Part shown: positions 25,700-39,300 of the stretch, in pieces
Layout of the letters: each line of letters begins with the position of its first letter
Position numbering within the stretch: position 1 is the first letter of the stretch
Origin: Cymbidium sinense
Lineage: Eukaryota; Streptophyta; Magnoliopsida; Asparagales; Orchidaceae
DNA length: 64,000 bases
NCBI GenBank assembly: GCA_021442155.1
Contig: CM038229.1
Coordinates: forward strand, 72,808,443-72,872,442
Direction: 5' to 3'
The notes under the pieces: model-generated
The model's database searches: none
Told to the model about the DNA's origin: nothing
What the model saw: the letters and a program-made list of their open reading frames with translations, nothing else
Translations under genes and position numbers: made by a program

Positions 25700-26560
25700 C
25701 TCAAATCAAGCTTTAACCAAGCCATTTGACCTACTTAGGCTCACTTGACCCAAAGTGACCTAAAGTACCCATTTTGAGCCAAATTCTAATCCTACCCAAA
25801 TTGGATTGAACTAAACCCAACTAAGCCTCACATTGTAAGCAATAATCATCATGAGATGATCAATCACTCAAATTAGGTCAAACCAAGTCAAACCTAAGGG
25901 TTGACCAAGTCAACACTTAGCCAAAATAAAACTTAAACTAGTCAAAATCCACCATAGGCCAAATTGATTGAAACCACTGATCAAAACTCATTCATGATCA
26001 ATGTTTGAACTTGATCAAGTCATCATTTGAGCCTAACCCAATTTGACCCAAGTTGACCCAACTTGACCTAAAAGTCAAAATGTGTCAAAACTTGATCTAA
26101 GCCAAATTGATTGAAACCAATGGGTCAAGTTTTCATTCCAAATCTTGTTGAACTTGAAGCCTCCAATTAGCCAACTAGACCCAACCTGCCCAATTGACCT
26201 TGAACCCTTGACCTAAAGGTCAAATTGAGCCGAAATCAAATATAAACCAAATTGATTGAAAAGATACCAATCCATTTCAAATGATCAACCAAACATAAAC
26301 CCATGACCCAAATAAGTCAAATGGGTCAAATAATGAATGGTCAAATTGGTCAACTTGACCCATTTGACCTAAATGAAATCAAATGAACCAAATTCAAATA
26401 TAAATCAAATTTAACCAAACTAATGATGCCAAAACATTTCAATTGGTCATATGAACTTGACCAATTGACCCAATTTGACCAATTGGTCAACTTGAAGTTG
26501 ACCACCATTTTGACCTAAATGGGTCAACATGAGCCAAATCATATCAAACCAACTCCAAAT
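25700..26560. repeat. Dense TTGACC/GGTCAA word cluster in element B
   Basis: This stretch repeats TTGACC, TTGACT and their complements dozens of times, often as GACCCAATTTGACC or GACCAATTGACC. The same composition occurs in copy 2 (about 42300-43320, as GGTCAA). TTGAC(C/T) is the core of the W-box bound by WRKY factors. No fixed period was seen, so it is a word-rich cluster and not a clean tandem array. Confidence 0.75.
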
Positions 26561-29500
26561 TCATTGAAACTAACCCATTTTCAATCATACCAAACATATT
26601 CAAAATGAAATCCAAGACAAATGACCATTTTACCCCTAGGCCATAGGGTAACCTAAAATTAAAACCACTTGGAATTTGATCAATTCCTTTTCATGGACAC
26701 TTGGCATCCTCTTAGGGACCAAATGGTCACTAATGGACATGGTGCACATGACCCAATGGGTTTGGGTTGACCCTAACCTAACCCTATGGACCCCACATGA
26801 GAATCCTTCCTCCACACAATTAAAGCACATAGCAGCTTCACGACTCCACTCCACACTCAAAATCAAACCATGTGCAAGTCCTAACAGCCTAATGAACCCA
26901 GTAAAGCTCTTCATGGCCATCTGATTCACCTAGGGGGAGATATACTCCCCCTAATTCCACTATAATTCACATCACACACACTTGATTGAGCTAAGGGAAC
27001 TCAGAGTAAGCACCCTAAGGTTTCTCCAAGCTTCCTCAGCCCATTTCCATTTTTTTTCAAGTTAAAAATAGGGAGCTCCACCACTTTTCATCTCACTCAA
27101 TACTTCATATCAAGCCAATTCCTCTTGCAAGCATGAGGACTCAATTGAACTTGCAAGCTTAATCCAAGTTCTCAAGGAAAGGGGAGTGGGACTTGATCAA
27201 GGCAAGGATTTGAAGGTGAGCTTGGTCCATAGGAGATCTACTCAACCCAGGCACTTTTGAGCTTTGTCTTCACTAGCGCTACCTCATCATTGAGTGCCGG
27301 TGATAGCCTCAGAGGTATGCCTTCAACCCGAGCTTAAAGTAGACATGGTGTGGTCCTTTATGAATTAAATTCTCACCTCATGAGAATTCGACTGTTAGAT
27401 CTTCTCTCCATTACTCCTAGATGGTGTGGGTAAATTTTGAGTTCAATTCGAGCTCAATCGGGCTCGGATCATGCCATGGAAGGTGGATAGTTCCCCTTTC
27501 CCGCGGGGAAACTCAGTGATGGATCATGGGCCATCCATCCGCACATTTTGGATGGACGGCCATGATCAAGACGCATCAATATATGATTTATCCCCTTAAT
27601 ACCATGGCTTTATCTCGACCATCCGATCTTAGATCGGACGGTGAGAGAAAGCGATGCGCCCACGATGGACAACTTAAGTGGCCTCTCCCATCATGCCACA
27701 TGGAAAGTGCAGCGTCCATGGCCGGCGATAATCACTTAATTATTTAATTATTAATAATCATGGAAACTTCATAATTACATAACTAATTCTAGAAAACTCA
27801 TAAAAATATAAGGTAAAATGCATTGTAAAGATAATTCAGAGGAAATATTCTAAAATTATTTTCAATGGGTTTTAAATAGTGTATTTTCCTTAATTAGGAT
27901 TTTATTGAAAACTTAATAACCCTAATTACTCCCTAATTATCCCACTGATTAATTTCAAACTTCTCATGTGCATTAAGGGGGTTGACTTCTACCTCCCTTA
28001 ATTTTCTTGGGATTTATTGATGGGTTAATTAAGGAGATCAATTAATGAATCTTTAATTACTCTCTTTATATAATTAAGGGTAATTAAGCATATAAATATT
28101 GGCTTAATCCTTTTATTAAGTTAATAAAGCCTTGCTTAAGTAGAGAAGAGGTTTATGGAATGGATTTAGAGAATTTTACCTAATCCATTCCCTAAACCCC
28201 TTTCCTTCCTTAATCCAAACTTAATTAAGGTTTAATCCCCTAATCACTTGCTTAATTAATTTGATTTTAAAATCAAAACATTCTAGAACTTAATCAATCC
28301 TTCTTGGGTAGGTGCTTAATGGTTCAATAACCTAAGTAGCTTAAGGAAATCAAAATCCAACCCACATGTGTGGGAAGGCTTATGAAAGTACTTAAATTAA
28401 ACCCTTTAACTTAATTAATCACTAATTGTGAGCCAATTGCATTAGGCCCTTTCTTTTCCTAGGTGCTGATTTAAATTCTTGTATGGTTTATGTCATACAT
28501 TGGCTCATAATTATTTGATTAAATATGCTAAAGAGGTATAGGAAAGAGGTAATTAGCACACTTAATTTCACCTTAACCTAACCAAAGCATAAAATTGATC
28601 TAATTACCTAAAAAATGAACTTAAATAACTCACACATGGGGGAATGGGTTAGGACCAACAAACTCATCTCACATTTCTCAAATTAAAATCAAACTCAAAC
28701 AAAATCTAAACTCTCCTTAAAATAAATTTGATTTACTTTAAATCATCTTATTCATAGGATTATCTTTAGGAATTAATTAGGGTGGATAAACTTACATTAC
28801 TTTCATCACTTTATTTCTTTTCTAACATGCTAAATGTGTATTCCATATGAAAATCATGCATGCATATTTTTTGAAAATTAAATTAAAAATGAAATGTTTC
28901 CTTTATGTCAAATTGCATGTTTTGGCTATAGTAATAATATGAATGGCTATTATCACTATTAAATTCAAAATTATTTTCAATATTTATAAATTCAATATCA
29001 AAACTGAAAGGTGTGCTACTTATAATTATTTATAAGCTTGCATGTGAGTATAAATATAAAGATGTGCATAGTGTGGCTTTCCTTCCCTTTTAGCATAGTT
29101 TTGAATAGGATTTAGTAAAGTGTATAGTTCATTTGAAAAAAATGCAACACTTGCTTAAATCCATTCCTATTCATTCCTATGTTATCAATTAAGAAGGACA
29201 TCCACACTTACACATATAAACTAAATAATCAAACAAACATAAATTTTTGCATCTTTCTTTTTCCATTCATTTCTTTTGTACATGCATATGTATTTAAGGA
29301 AAGTGGTATGTTAGTCTGGACAACCCTGAGATTGCGAGGCTTTAAGTAGGTCTTGTACCTTACACCCCTGGTGCTAATAATGGTGTCGTACTCATGCCTT
29401 TCATACATATAAATGTGCATGTGAAAAATAGATAAAAGAATCCCTCTTTTTTACTTAATGAAAATCATGCATCATGAAGTATCCAAAATTTCTTAAGTAA

Positions 29501-32071
29501 TATCACTTAGCATTCATTATGAAAGTATGCTAAACATCTTCATTCGTATGTATAGATATGCTTAGGACTCATCCATATGCATATTATACATGTTGGGAAA
29601 GAAATAAAGTGTTGTGTATTTTGGGATATTAATTTACTTTACTTAATCTTAAAATGTCTTTCTTTTTGGATAGGTTTGTTTACAAAATCTAAACATAGGA
29701 TTAATTAAAACACATAATAAAATATTCACTAAATAAAAATCAAACATGAATCTACTTTAAAAATTACTTAAGATAGGAAAGGAAAGAGAAGTTCTTTTCT
29801 CTTTTCCCTCTCTTTACAACTTAGTAATTAATTGTAGGTCCATTCAAACCTAAACAAATAATCAAATAAAAATCAACTAAATCAATTAAACAACTTAAAT
29901 GAAACCACCCTCTAAGTTGAACTTTTCACACTTAGGAAATTTAAACCTTAAAGCCTAGCTAAGCATACCACACAAACATTTTAAAGCACACACATTAAAC
30001 TAAGTCACCATTTCTAGCTTTAAGGTTAGGGCGGTGCATGATTTGATGTTTTACTTTTATTTTGTGATGTAATATTTTAGTCTGGATGTTAGGATGTATG
30101 TGCGTAGACTGAATGGTTGAATGATTTAGTCTATTCATTGTCTTCTATAGGGGATTGTGCTTAAGGAGTGTTGTAATAAAATATAAAATTATTTTTTTTA
30201 TGCGTTGCTTATACCCTAAGCATAATCCAAAATAGGTTAACTTGAGTTACCCATGTGTGGGGTGCTAACTCCAATTTATTCATATACATGCTTGGGATTG
30301 TGTGGTTTGTTTAGCTAATTTCTGTTTTATAGGTTTTAGATAGATTTCCTTTTTCCCATTTTCATGTAATTTTATAATTAAGATTTGTAATGATTGTTAT
30401 AGGGGATTAGGATGAATATTGGTTATAAGATTATGTCTTATATACCAGGTGAAGCCTTTTAATCACCAAGAAAAAAGAAGAAAGAAGAACAGAAAAAAGA
30501 AGAAATAAAAAATGAAGAATAAAGAATGAAGACCCCCCATAACATTGAATTCCTTCTTGATTGTAATTTATTCATTTGTAATCCGGGTTGTATAAGGGTG
30601 AGCTCTACAATTTATTTTTTTGGGTTTGTGGAGAGACCATAAATGACCTCTTATTTTTTGTGCTAGCTTTATAAATTGTTTGTTGTTTAGCTTGTGCATT
30701 AAGATGACATCTTTTCTTAGTTTCTTCCTTACTTTGATGTATGGCTTGGATGATGATTAGGCTCTTAGAAAATAAATTTTCTATCCAACTAATCAATTCA
30801 AACTAAAAATAAATAACTCATAACCCCACCTAAAGCTTAGGTTATAAATAAGATAAAAGAATTAGCAACTCCTTAGCTGGATATTATATTTTCTTTTTCA
30901 CATCATGCATAAAAAAGCATATTATTTCATTCTTGATCTGGAGGGCTTCCACCTTTGCCAAAGAACTTGGCTTGGCCTATGAGAGCTATAATGAAAATAC
31001 ACCTCCTTATCTTATTGATTTTGGCCCATAATCTAATTTCTCATGCATTAAGCATATGAATCCTAAAGCCTGTGTCAAATTGATTGTCCAAAATAAAAAT
31101 AAAATGTAACAAAATTTGTATTAGATTTAAGACATTAACTCATGCCCTACATGATCTAGTCTCTTAGGGAGTGTGTTTAAGGATTTAGTCTCTTTCTAAA
31201 TAAATAACAACTTAGCTATCTTGCAAAAGCATTTGACTTACCTACATATTTTAAAATCATAGGAAAAGTTAGTTGGCGGCCACCCCCAGGTGGTTGTAAG
31301 TCCAACAGTCGGGTGGTTTATCCTCTCTTGTGGAGGTAAACCAAATACCTATTTTCACCTTAGATTTAGATCATGCTTTTGGCCCTCGCCACTTCCCTTT
31401 GTGGGCTATGAGCATAAATCCTCACCTCTTAGGTATTTTTGTGACTTTGTATAATGGAATTATAAGTCCTAGCATTCTAATAAAAAAATTCAACTCAAAT
31501 AAATTAATTCAATTTAAAAAATGTAAAGCCCAATCATATGGTAGTTTGGGATGCTTATTAGGCTTTGTAGTATCTTAAGCATCCCCTACTCGTTTGCATT
31601 TTGCTTCGATAAGAACTCCCTCCTCTTGATTAATCCCCTTTACTTTCTAAAAATAAACCAATCGATTGATAACCCTACCTTTCCGAAATCTTTGGAGACA
31701 ATGATCATTTAGCTTAATCGAGAGTATTCCTAAGGAACCCTGTTCCTTAGGATATAATTAACTATGGGGCTTGCCCCTGTAGAGAACTTAACAAACTCGA
31801 TTTAAAATAAATCCTACTTTACTTTTTCATATAAAGTAGGGGAAGAATCGCTAGTACATTCTGAAGACTCATAGTCCTTAGGAGTCCTTATTGAGGTGAT
31901 TAGGTTCATTGTAAAGTGGTGATTTTTATCTTTCGAGATAGTACACCTCTCCTCAATGTTGTACCCGATCACCCTAATAAGAACATCTATGGATTTGTGT
32001 AGCATCCCAACAAGGTATTATGTATATTTTTATTTTCATTTATCCTCTTTACCTAAAAGGGGATAGATGAA

Positions 32072-32076
<5 letters not shown>

Positions 32077-32162
<86 letters not shown>
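32077..32162. repeat. TA dinucleotide tract at the right end of element B copy 1
   Basis: A near-pure AT run of about 86 bp that sits exactly at the junction between element B and the resumed Tat integrase and hides the target duplication. Confidence 0.95.
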
Positions 32163-32164
<2 letters not shown>

Positions 32165-32165
<1 letters not shown>

Positions 32166-32520
32166 ATAAAAGTATTATGATGGGACTACCTAAGATGTCA
32201 ACTAAAGCCACTATTCATTAGTTGGGTGGTCCTTCCACTTGAAGTTGAGTTGCCTTCACTTCGAGTAGCCATCTAATACAATCTAACTGACGATCAAAAT
32301 GCTTATTTGAGAATAGAGGAACTCATCATACTTGATGAAATTAGATTGCAAGCTCATCAAAATTTAGAAGTTTATCAAGCAAAGATGTCTAGGGATTTTG
32401 ACCATACGATGTGGCCTCGAACATTCCAAAAAGGAGAATTAGTCTTAGTGTTGAGAAGACTAATTATTCCTAATCAAAAATTTGGTGGAAAATTTGAGCC
32501 TATGAGGGCATAACTTATTG
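32165..32520 (+). pseudogene. Tat integrase C-terminal remnant
   Basis: After element B the pol frame resumes with STKAT (near 32196), then VLPLEVELPSLRVAI (near 32229), LTDDQNAYLRIEEL, RLQAHQNLEVYQAKMSRDFD and GELVLVLRRL. This matches the end of gypsy integrase (family words P.EV..PS.R, R...L..Y......Y...V..R.F..GDLVL). An ORF of 68 codons covers 32307-32513. It proves that 24571-32162 is an insertion into pol. Confidence 0.85.
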
Positions 32521-33936
32521 ACCTAAAGTGAAAGACCGCCGTTAATGGTCGATGAAAAGTATTATACATGATAAATATATTCGAGTGCAGACAAATCCCC
32601 ACAAGATAAGGGGCATTTTTTAGTATATTTATTTGGGTTGACGTATCCAGATCCCTAAATAAATATACTTACTCAATATGAGAAAAAAATTGTGAAAATT
32701 CCCCTATTACACAGGAGCATTTTTAGATTGTTATACATAGATGAAATCAATGTTACATGTTAAAATCCTCTTAAGATCAAATATATCAACTCAAATATTG
32801 ATATATTTTCTTAAATTAATTTAGAGCTCTTTCAAAGTGCTTTAGAATTTCCCTTGTGAAATAGAGGGCCTTCTTGTATATATATTTAGGTTGACATGGA
32901 GCTTTAGGCCGAGATCCCTGAATATATCCATAATTATTATTATTAAAGTTACAGGCTCTTGCAAGGAACAAAAAGAATCTATTTCTATTCATGAAAAGAT
33001 AGCCCTAAATATTAAAAGTTTATCTCCCGTCTTTGTCAAATTCTGAAGAGCAAGTTTGAAGAACTCCCAATTTCAGAAGCTTCAATCAATTAAGTTGGAA
33101 AAATATCAACCTCTATATTTTCAAGTTTAGGACACGGATGGGTTCTAAAGGTTTCAATAAGCCCAAATGGCCTAATTTAAGCTCCTCACTATAAGTCGAA
33201 AAGGTGGTGAAAGAGCCTTATTGTCATGACCAAATCACAAGCCATCATAGCAATAGACTCTTTAAAGGTCGAACTCAATAAGCATAAATGGAGAGTTGTT
33301 GGCTCTCACTCAAAAGGTAAGAAAAGGCGTGAAAAGCCCGTGGTCGATGATGATAGTTGTTCAATCTCTAGATCGAGCAATGATTACAAATCAAGAGATC
33401 TTTCTACGCCGATGACCAGATAATCTGAGAAAACTCTCAATTCAGAGCTGCCTCAGATCAATCTTTATATTGCATGCAGGGTGATATTTTAATTTATTCT
33501 TAAATTATCTGATCAAGCACAAAGCACAAATCAAAGCCAATCTCTTAATCAAGTTTATCAAGCTTAAAGCTAGGATAGAAGGAATGCCAAATCTCAAATC
33601 AAACAAACCAATTCCTCCATCAAACCCGATCAAGCATGAAGTTAGGGTATGAGGAAATTCAAATCTAACTAACACAAGAGAAAGAGATCTTCAACAAATC
33701 CATTGAAGCAAATAATAGATGGTGGAAGAGCTCTTATCCATCTAACAAGTCGATCCTAACAAATCAGTCAATCCCGTCATTTAGCATGTGCAAAATAAGG
33801 CGTTGTGTTAATGACATTTCCAATCAAAGCTTCATAAGCTATTGAAATTGAAAAGGAAGTGATCCAAGATCTGTGGTCAGTTTAAAGAATCAACTAGTTT
33901 TCAACAAACATGACTCGCTATATGCGCGAATCATAT
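32521..33936 (+). other. 3' non-coding region of the Tat element
   Basis: No domain is recognised. Two related segments, GGGTTGACGTATCCAGATCC (32636) and GTTGACATGGAGC...GAGATCC (32890), each near TATATTTA, form a diverged repeat. The 65-codon ORF at 33226-33423 (basic, with KGKKRREK) is isolated; Tat elements are known to have long 3' regions with occasional extra ORFs, but I cannot assign this one. Confidence 0.5.
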
Positions 33937-33950
33937 TTTTTGGGGGCATT
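33937..33950 (+). other. Polypurine-tract-like site before the 3' LTR
   Basis: TTTTTTGGGGGCATT ends one base before the 3' LTR start TATTGACC at 33951. Position and G-run fit the plus-strand primer site, although Ts replace purines in front of it. Confidence 0.5.
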
Positions 33951-33992
33951 TATTGACCCTCATTCACTCAACCTGCATAGACTCTCTCCGTT

Positions 33993-34546
33993 CAGTTTTC
34001 CTCCCCTCTTTGATTCATCTCCCACAACTGTTCCTCTCTTTTCTCTAAATCGCACGTGCCCGATCCTCCCTCAAAAACTGAATGGAGCCCCTCTCATTTG
34101 CAAGAAGAAACCACAAGCAATACGCAAGAAATCCCTCTTCCCTCATTCTTCTCCACCAAAAACCGTAAGCATCCCATCCCTTTCTCTCCTTCTCTTGTCC
34201 GTTGCAATCTTCTCCCTCCCGCTTTCTTTCTCTCTGGATTCGTTCGACCAAAGGTAACTCTCTCCCATGATCCTCTGATTAACCCACAACACCTGCTCGA
34301 CCTCCCGTCCGACCTGTCTGTTCCTGCCTCCCAGTCGTACAAGCCAAGTAGCTGGCATCGAGCCAGCCACAGCCACCGATCTTGACCTCCTCTCCATTCG
34401 ACAGATCCTGATCCCTCCCTTCTCTCTCGTATGAATCTGTTCTCGTCCGTCCAAACAGTAGCTGAAGAAATGAACCCCTCCTTCCACTCTCGTTTTTCCC
34501 TTGGTTCGAAGCCCATGCAGCTAGCTGAAGCCACACAAACCGAGCC

Positions 34547-34587
<41 letters not shown>

Positions 34588-34620
34588 TCATAGAAAAAAA
34601 ATGTGAGATAAGAAAAAAAG
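33993..34620 (+). other. GC-richer leader-like block of the 3' LTR with CT repeat
   Basis: A pyrimidine-rich stretch (many CTCTC, TCCCTC words) with a CT microsatellite at about 34549-34582 and a splice-donor-like CAAAGGTAACT at 34248-34258. Several overlapping ORFs of 83-165 codons on both strands arise because the block is poor in stop codons; none resembles a known protein. By position it corresponds to the U3/R leader. The solo LTR at 49140 has a comparable but different GC-rich leader at 49740-49865. Confidence 0.5.
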
Positions 34621-36373
34621 AAGAGATATTTCATATTATCTCGTCGATTGCGTTGTTGCCTCGCATCAATGCAAATGTATAAAATGTGTGAGAATGTGAA
34701 TGTGGATATATATCTTTTTGCGGGTTTTTCAAGTATGATAAATGATAGTGGTGCGAAAAGATTTGTGGTGTCAGTGACATTATTTCATTCGATAATTGAG
34801 TAACCAAAACTATTAGATGTGGCATTTATATCAAAATCTTCTTAATTTTCATGACTTAGAAAATAATAAAAAAAGAGCAGGAAAAAGAAATAATCAAAGA
34901 GCTTAAATAGAATTAAATAAAAGACTTAAATCAAATCTTTTGTTATAACAAACTAAAATGTGAAGTTATAGATGCATAAAATAAATACGAGTGCACATAT
35001 TAAATTTAAAAAGAGAACCTATAGGAATATAACTAAATGGACATTTGAATAATCCCATTTAACGTTAAGGGAAACCAAAAGATTTTAATTGAATATTGTG
35101 TGAAATAACAAATGATTGGTGATGAATTTAAAAGTCTGTTTTTCAGCAAAAGAAAATATGAATAAAATCTTATGAGCGCTCAGATATATTATATTTTGTG
35201 CTAAGAGAATTAAATATCATTCAGACTGAAAATAAGTATTTATAGGGAGTTCGATAGTTTGCTTATAAACACAACCATACAACTTACCAATGAGCACAAT
35301 ATAACCTTTAGTTGTTGCCTGAATATAATTATTCATCTCACTAATTAAATTGAATGGCTTAGAAATCTTAAGCCAAGCTTGAAATGATTTTAGAAATTCA
35401 CTAAATGCCTACGAGACCTTTCAATGAACATTTAAGCATTGAAATAAAAAATGGGGATTGATAATCCACTTGCAAGCACGAATTAAACGGCTCGCCAATG
35501 ATACATTTTCAAAGAGTACAATTATTTATGTGCACAACAAGTATTATTGTCATATGGGAATATATTAAGTGAGAGTAAATCCATTCACTTAGTTTACCAC
35601 CAAAATGAAGGTTGAGCCTATTGCTTTAAATGTTAAAACGAAATGCTCAAGTCAAATATAAGTGAAATTTGAGACCAGTACTTCACTCGTAATGGATTGG
35701 TAATGAATTTAAACCCGATTTTTGAATAAAAATGGAACTTGATATGGAGTTAAGAATAAATCCATATTAGATTTGAAGTCTTTTTATGTGAACAAATCAT
35801 ATTTAATATCAAATGAAGTAAAGATCTCAATTGAATATTAAATGACAAATGATTGGTGGTAAATCTAAATGTCCAACTCCAAATTAAGACTAAAGTGTGA
35901 AAGAAATTTGGTGGATTTTTTATAAGCACAAATTCAATTAGGCAACTCATGGTCATTCATGAATGTAGCCTTTAAAAGAACCATTCGAAGCACAAGAGAT
36001 TCACTGAGTACTATTTTCAAACTAAAATGAAAATCAATTAAAATCAATAAGAGATTTTCACTATAACTAAATAGCCTATTAGCAAGCATAATTGAGACTT
36101 CTTATTGAATAATCAACTTGTATTCAAAAGAAGCTTGAATTCAAATAAGCTCGCTTAGAGGAAGTACAACAGCTTGTGTGAACTGATATCAAATTTGAAT
36201 GTTGAATTTGTAAAGATCTAACAGGTCTTTAATGAGCATAAGCCAACCATTAAAATTTAAAAATTCTATGAATAAATAAAATGCAAGTAGATATACAATA
36301 TTTTGAGTGCAAATATAAACATAATTCTATGATACAATATGTCACTGGATCTGTAATTCTTCGTATAAGCAAA

Positions 36374-39300
36374 TGAGATATTTATTTTTGGTTGTGTTGT
36401 GTTTGTATATGTGAGGGGACACCATATAGATCTAAGAATGTACTTATTGAAGTGATCGGGTATGACATTAAGAAATAGTGTAATATCTCGAGGGATAGAA
36501 GTCACTACCTATAATCAATCTCAATAAGGACTCTAAGGCATGATGGGTCTTCATATACTTTTCCTACTTTGCATGAAAAAGTAAAGCATGTTTATTTAAA
36601 TGTTCTAAGTTCCTTTAGAGGGCTCCATAGTTAATTACATCTTAAGAAAAGTGAATCCCTTAAGAATACTCACATTTAAATTAGGCGATTGTTGTCTCTA
36701 AAGAATTCAAAGATAGGACTATCAATAAATTGGTTATATGGATGGATCAAAAGGGGAGAGTTATTATCAAAATAAAAGGAGATGAGTAGGGAGTGCTCAT
36801 GATACTAGGAAACCTAGTGAGCACTCCAATCTATCCTATGGTTGGGCTTTATATTTGAAATTGAGATTTATTTATTTGAGTTGAAATTAGAAATCTAGAC
36901 TTATAATTTCATAATACAAGATTATGAAAATGCCAGAGATGAGGATTTATGCTTGTAGCCCGCAAAGGGAAACAGTAACCTCAGATCCTAAATCTAGGGA
37001 GCTTTGGCAAGGGCCAAAGCACGACCTAAATCTAAGGAAAAAGTGGATATATGATTTATCTCCATAAGAGAGGGTAAACCACCCAACTGCTGGACTTATC
37101 ACCGCCTGGAGTGGCAGGCAGCTAAATCCTCCTACATTTTAAAACCATATGGTCAAGTCATATGCTTTACAAGATGGTTAGGCTGTTATTATTTAGAAAA
37201 GAAACTAAGTCCTTAAACTCCCAGAGACTAGAGTATGAGGTATGAATAATGACTTAATCAAATTTTTTTATCAAATTTTATTTAATTTGGGACTCTTTAT
37301 TTTGACATAGGCTATAGGATTTTGTATGCCTAAATGCATGAGAAGTTGATTATGTGTCAAATCAAAAGAGAAAGAAGTGTTCTTCCATCATAGGCTCTTA
37401 AAGGTTAAGCCCATTTTTATCTGGCAAAGATGGAAGCCCTCTCTTAATAAGAGTGAAATAAGATGATTATGCATGATATTAAATATACAACATCCAGCTA
37501 AGGGGTTATAAAATATTTTATTATCTTGATTTAATGTCTAGGCTTTTACATGAGATTATGAGTTATTTTAGAGATTTAGTTATGATTTATTAGTTTAGGT
37601 AGAAAGATTAATTTTTTATTCTATGAGCCTAATCGCATCCAGGCCATACAATCACCAATCATAAATAAACTATGGAAGATGCATGCTTTTTCTAATGCAC
37701 AAGTTAAGCAAAACATCAAATAATTTTATAAAGTTATTGCAAAAGAATAAGAGGCTGATGCAATTGAATGTCGTCGTATAACCCTAAAAAAAATGTGGGT
37801 AGCCGAGCTCTACCCTTATACATCCCGGCATAATGAAAGAATAATTATAATTACAAATGATGAATGTTATGAGGTTCTTCATTCTTCATTCTTTCTTCTT
37901 TCTTCTTTTATTTCTTCATTTGATTTGCTCCATTTCTTTCTTCCTTCTACCTTGATTTGGATATGCTTGCTCCAAAGGCATCACATGGTACATAAGACTT
38001 GGTCTCATAACCAATACTCATCCTAATCCCCTATAACACTCATCCTAATCCTAATGCAAAATTACATTAAAAAGAATGAAAGTAAATCTAGTTATACCTG
38101 TAAAATAAATGTTAGTTAGACACGCCATATAACCTAAGTAGTTATATGAATAATTTAGACTTAGCACCCCACACATGGTTAACCAAGCACATCTGTCCTA
38201 ACTTGGGTTATGCTTAGGGCAACAGATATAAAAAAGCATTTATATTTTATTATACGCTTAAGCACTACGCAGAAAACATCATTAGGTTAATATCGGCCTA
38301 ACATCCAGAGTACGCACATACACCCTAACATTCAGTCTAAAATAATATATCACAAAACAAGCATACATCAAACGATACACCGCCCTAATATAAAGCTAGA
38401 AATAGTGACTTAGTCTAATGTGTGTGAATTAAAGCTTGGGTGGTATGTCTTAACTAGGCTTTAGAGTTATAATTTGCTAAGTGTGAGGGATTTAATTTAT
38501 AAAGGAGTTGATTTCTCTTTAAGTAATTTAATTGATTTGAATATTTTTACATAGTATTTTTCTTTGTTTCATATGGCCTACACTTAATCAACTAAGTGTT
38601 ATAAAAAGAAGAAAGAGAGAGAACGCCCTTTCATCCCTACCTGATCACTTCTAAAGAAAGTTAATTAATCCATTTCCTTTAGTGAATGACTTATTACATG
38701 TTTTGATTAACCCTAAGTTTAAGTTCACCCTAAATGACTTTATTCAACAAGAATGGCAACTTAAGATTAATTAGAATGAATTACTATCATATAACACATG
38801 TTCATTCATTTCTTTCCATCATATACATCATGCATATGATTAAACCCTAAGCATAGCTATACATTCAATTTATGTCTTAGCACACTTAAATGATGAATGC
38901 AAAGAAATGTATTTTTAATAGAAAAAGAGGGATTTTTCATCCATTAGTTAGATGCACATTCACATGTATAAAAGTTTTAAAGTAGCCGCCATTATTTTGC
39001 ACTTGAAAGTACAAGACCTACTTAGGGCTACTTAAAGCCTCGCAGTCTCGAGGTGTCCAAACTAATATACCACTTTTCTTAGATACATGTAGATATATAA
39101 GCAACTATAAGGATAGGAAAACTCATGCAAAAGTTGTATTTTTGATTTATTTGATTTATGATTTTTATTCATTGGCCACATCATATATGCATATGTATAA
39201 GATTTTTAAGTGAGTACGGCGCCATTATTTTCTGCACCAGGTGCGTAAGATATATGACCTACTTAGGGCTACTTAAAGCCTCGCAGCCCCGGGGTGTCCA

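Larger units (their letters stand above)
24571..32162 (+). mobile_element. Element B, copy 1 (complete), inserted in Tat integrase
   Basis: It starts TGACCTCATTTTAGAATGAACTC and interrupts the Tat integrase frame, which resumes at about 32165. It is collinear over its whole length with copy 2 (36374-44278, opposite strand). Regions in order: a 200-bp start block; about 24780-26600 with repeated TCAAATTC and TTGACC words; a GC-richer stretch at 27000-27740 containing the palindrome ATCTTAGATCGGACGG; AT-rich DNA to 29800; and a conserved right part shared also with copy 3. I find no long terminal direct repeats within it and no protein domain, and ORFs of up to 152 codons here are low-complexity. 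The exact right end is blurred by a TA tract. Confidence 0.8.

Noticed and set aside
25258..25716. 152-codon ORF.
   Set aside because: Asparagine/glutamine/lysine-rich translation of repeated TCAAATTC words in element B, with an internal near-duplicate; no domain.
24571..32162. Element B read as a complete LARD with its own LTR pair.
   Set aside because: The terminal blocks do not recur inside either full copy, so no LTR pair could be supported.
34094..34591. 165-codon minus-strand ORF and overlapping ORFs of 83-115 codons.
   Set aside because: Low-complexity arginine/glutamate-rich translation of a CT-rich LTR block; open frames on both strands and in several phases.
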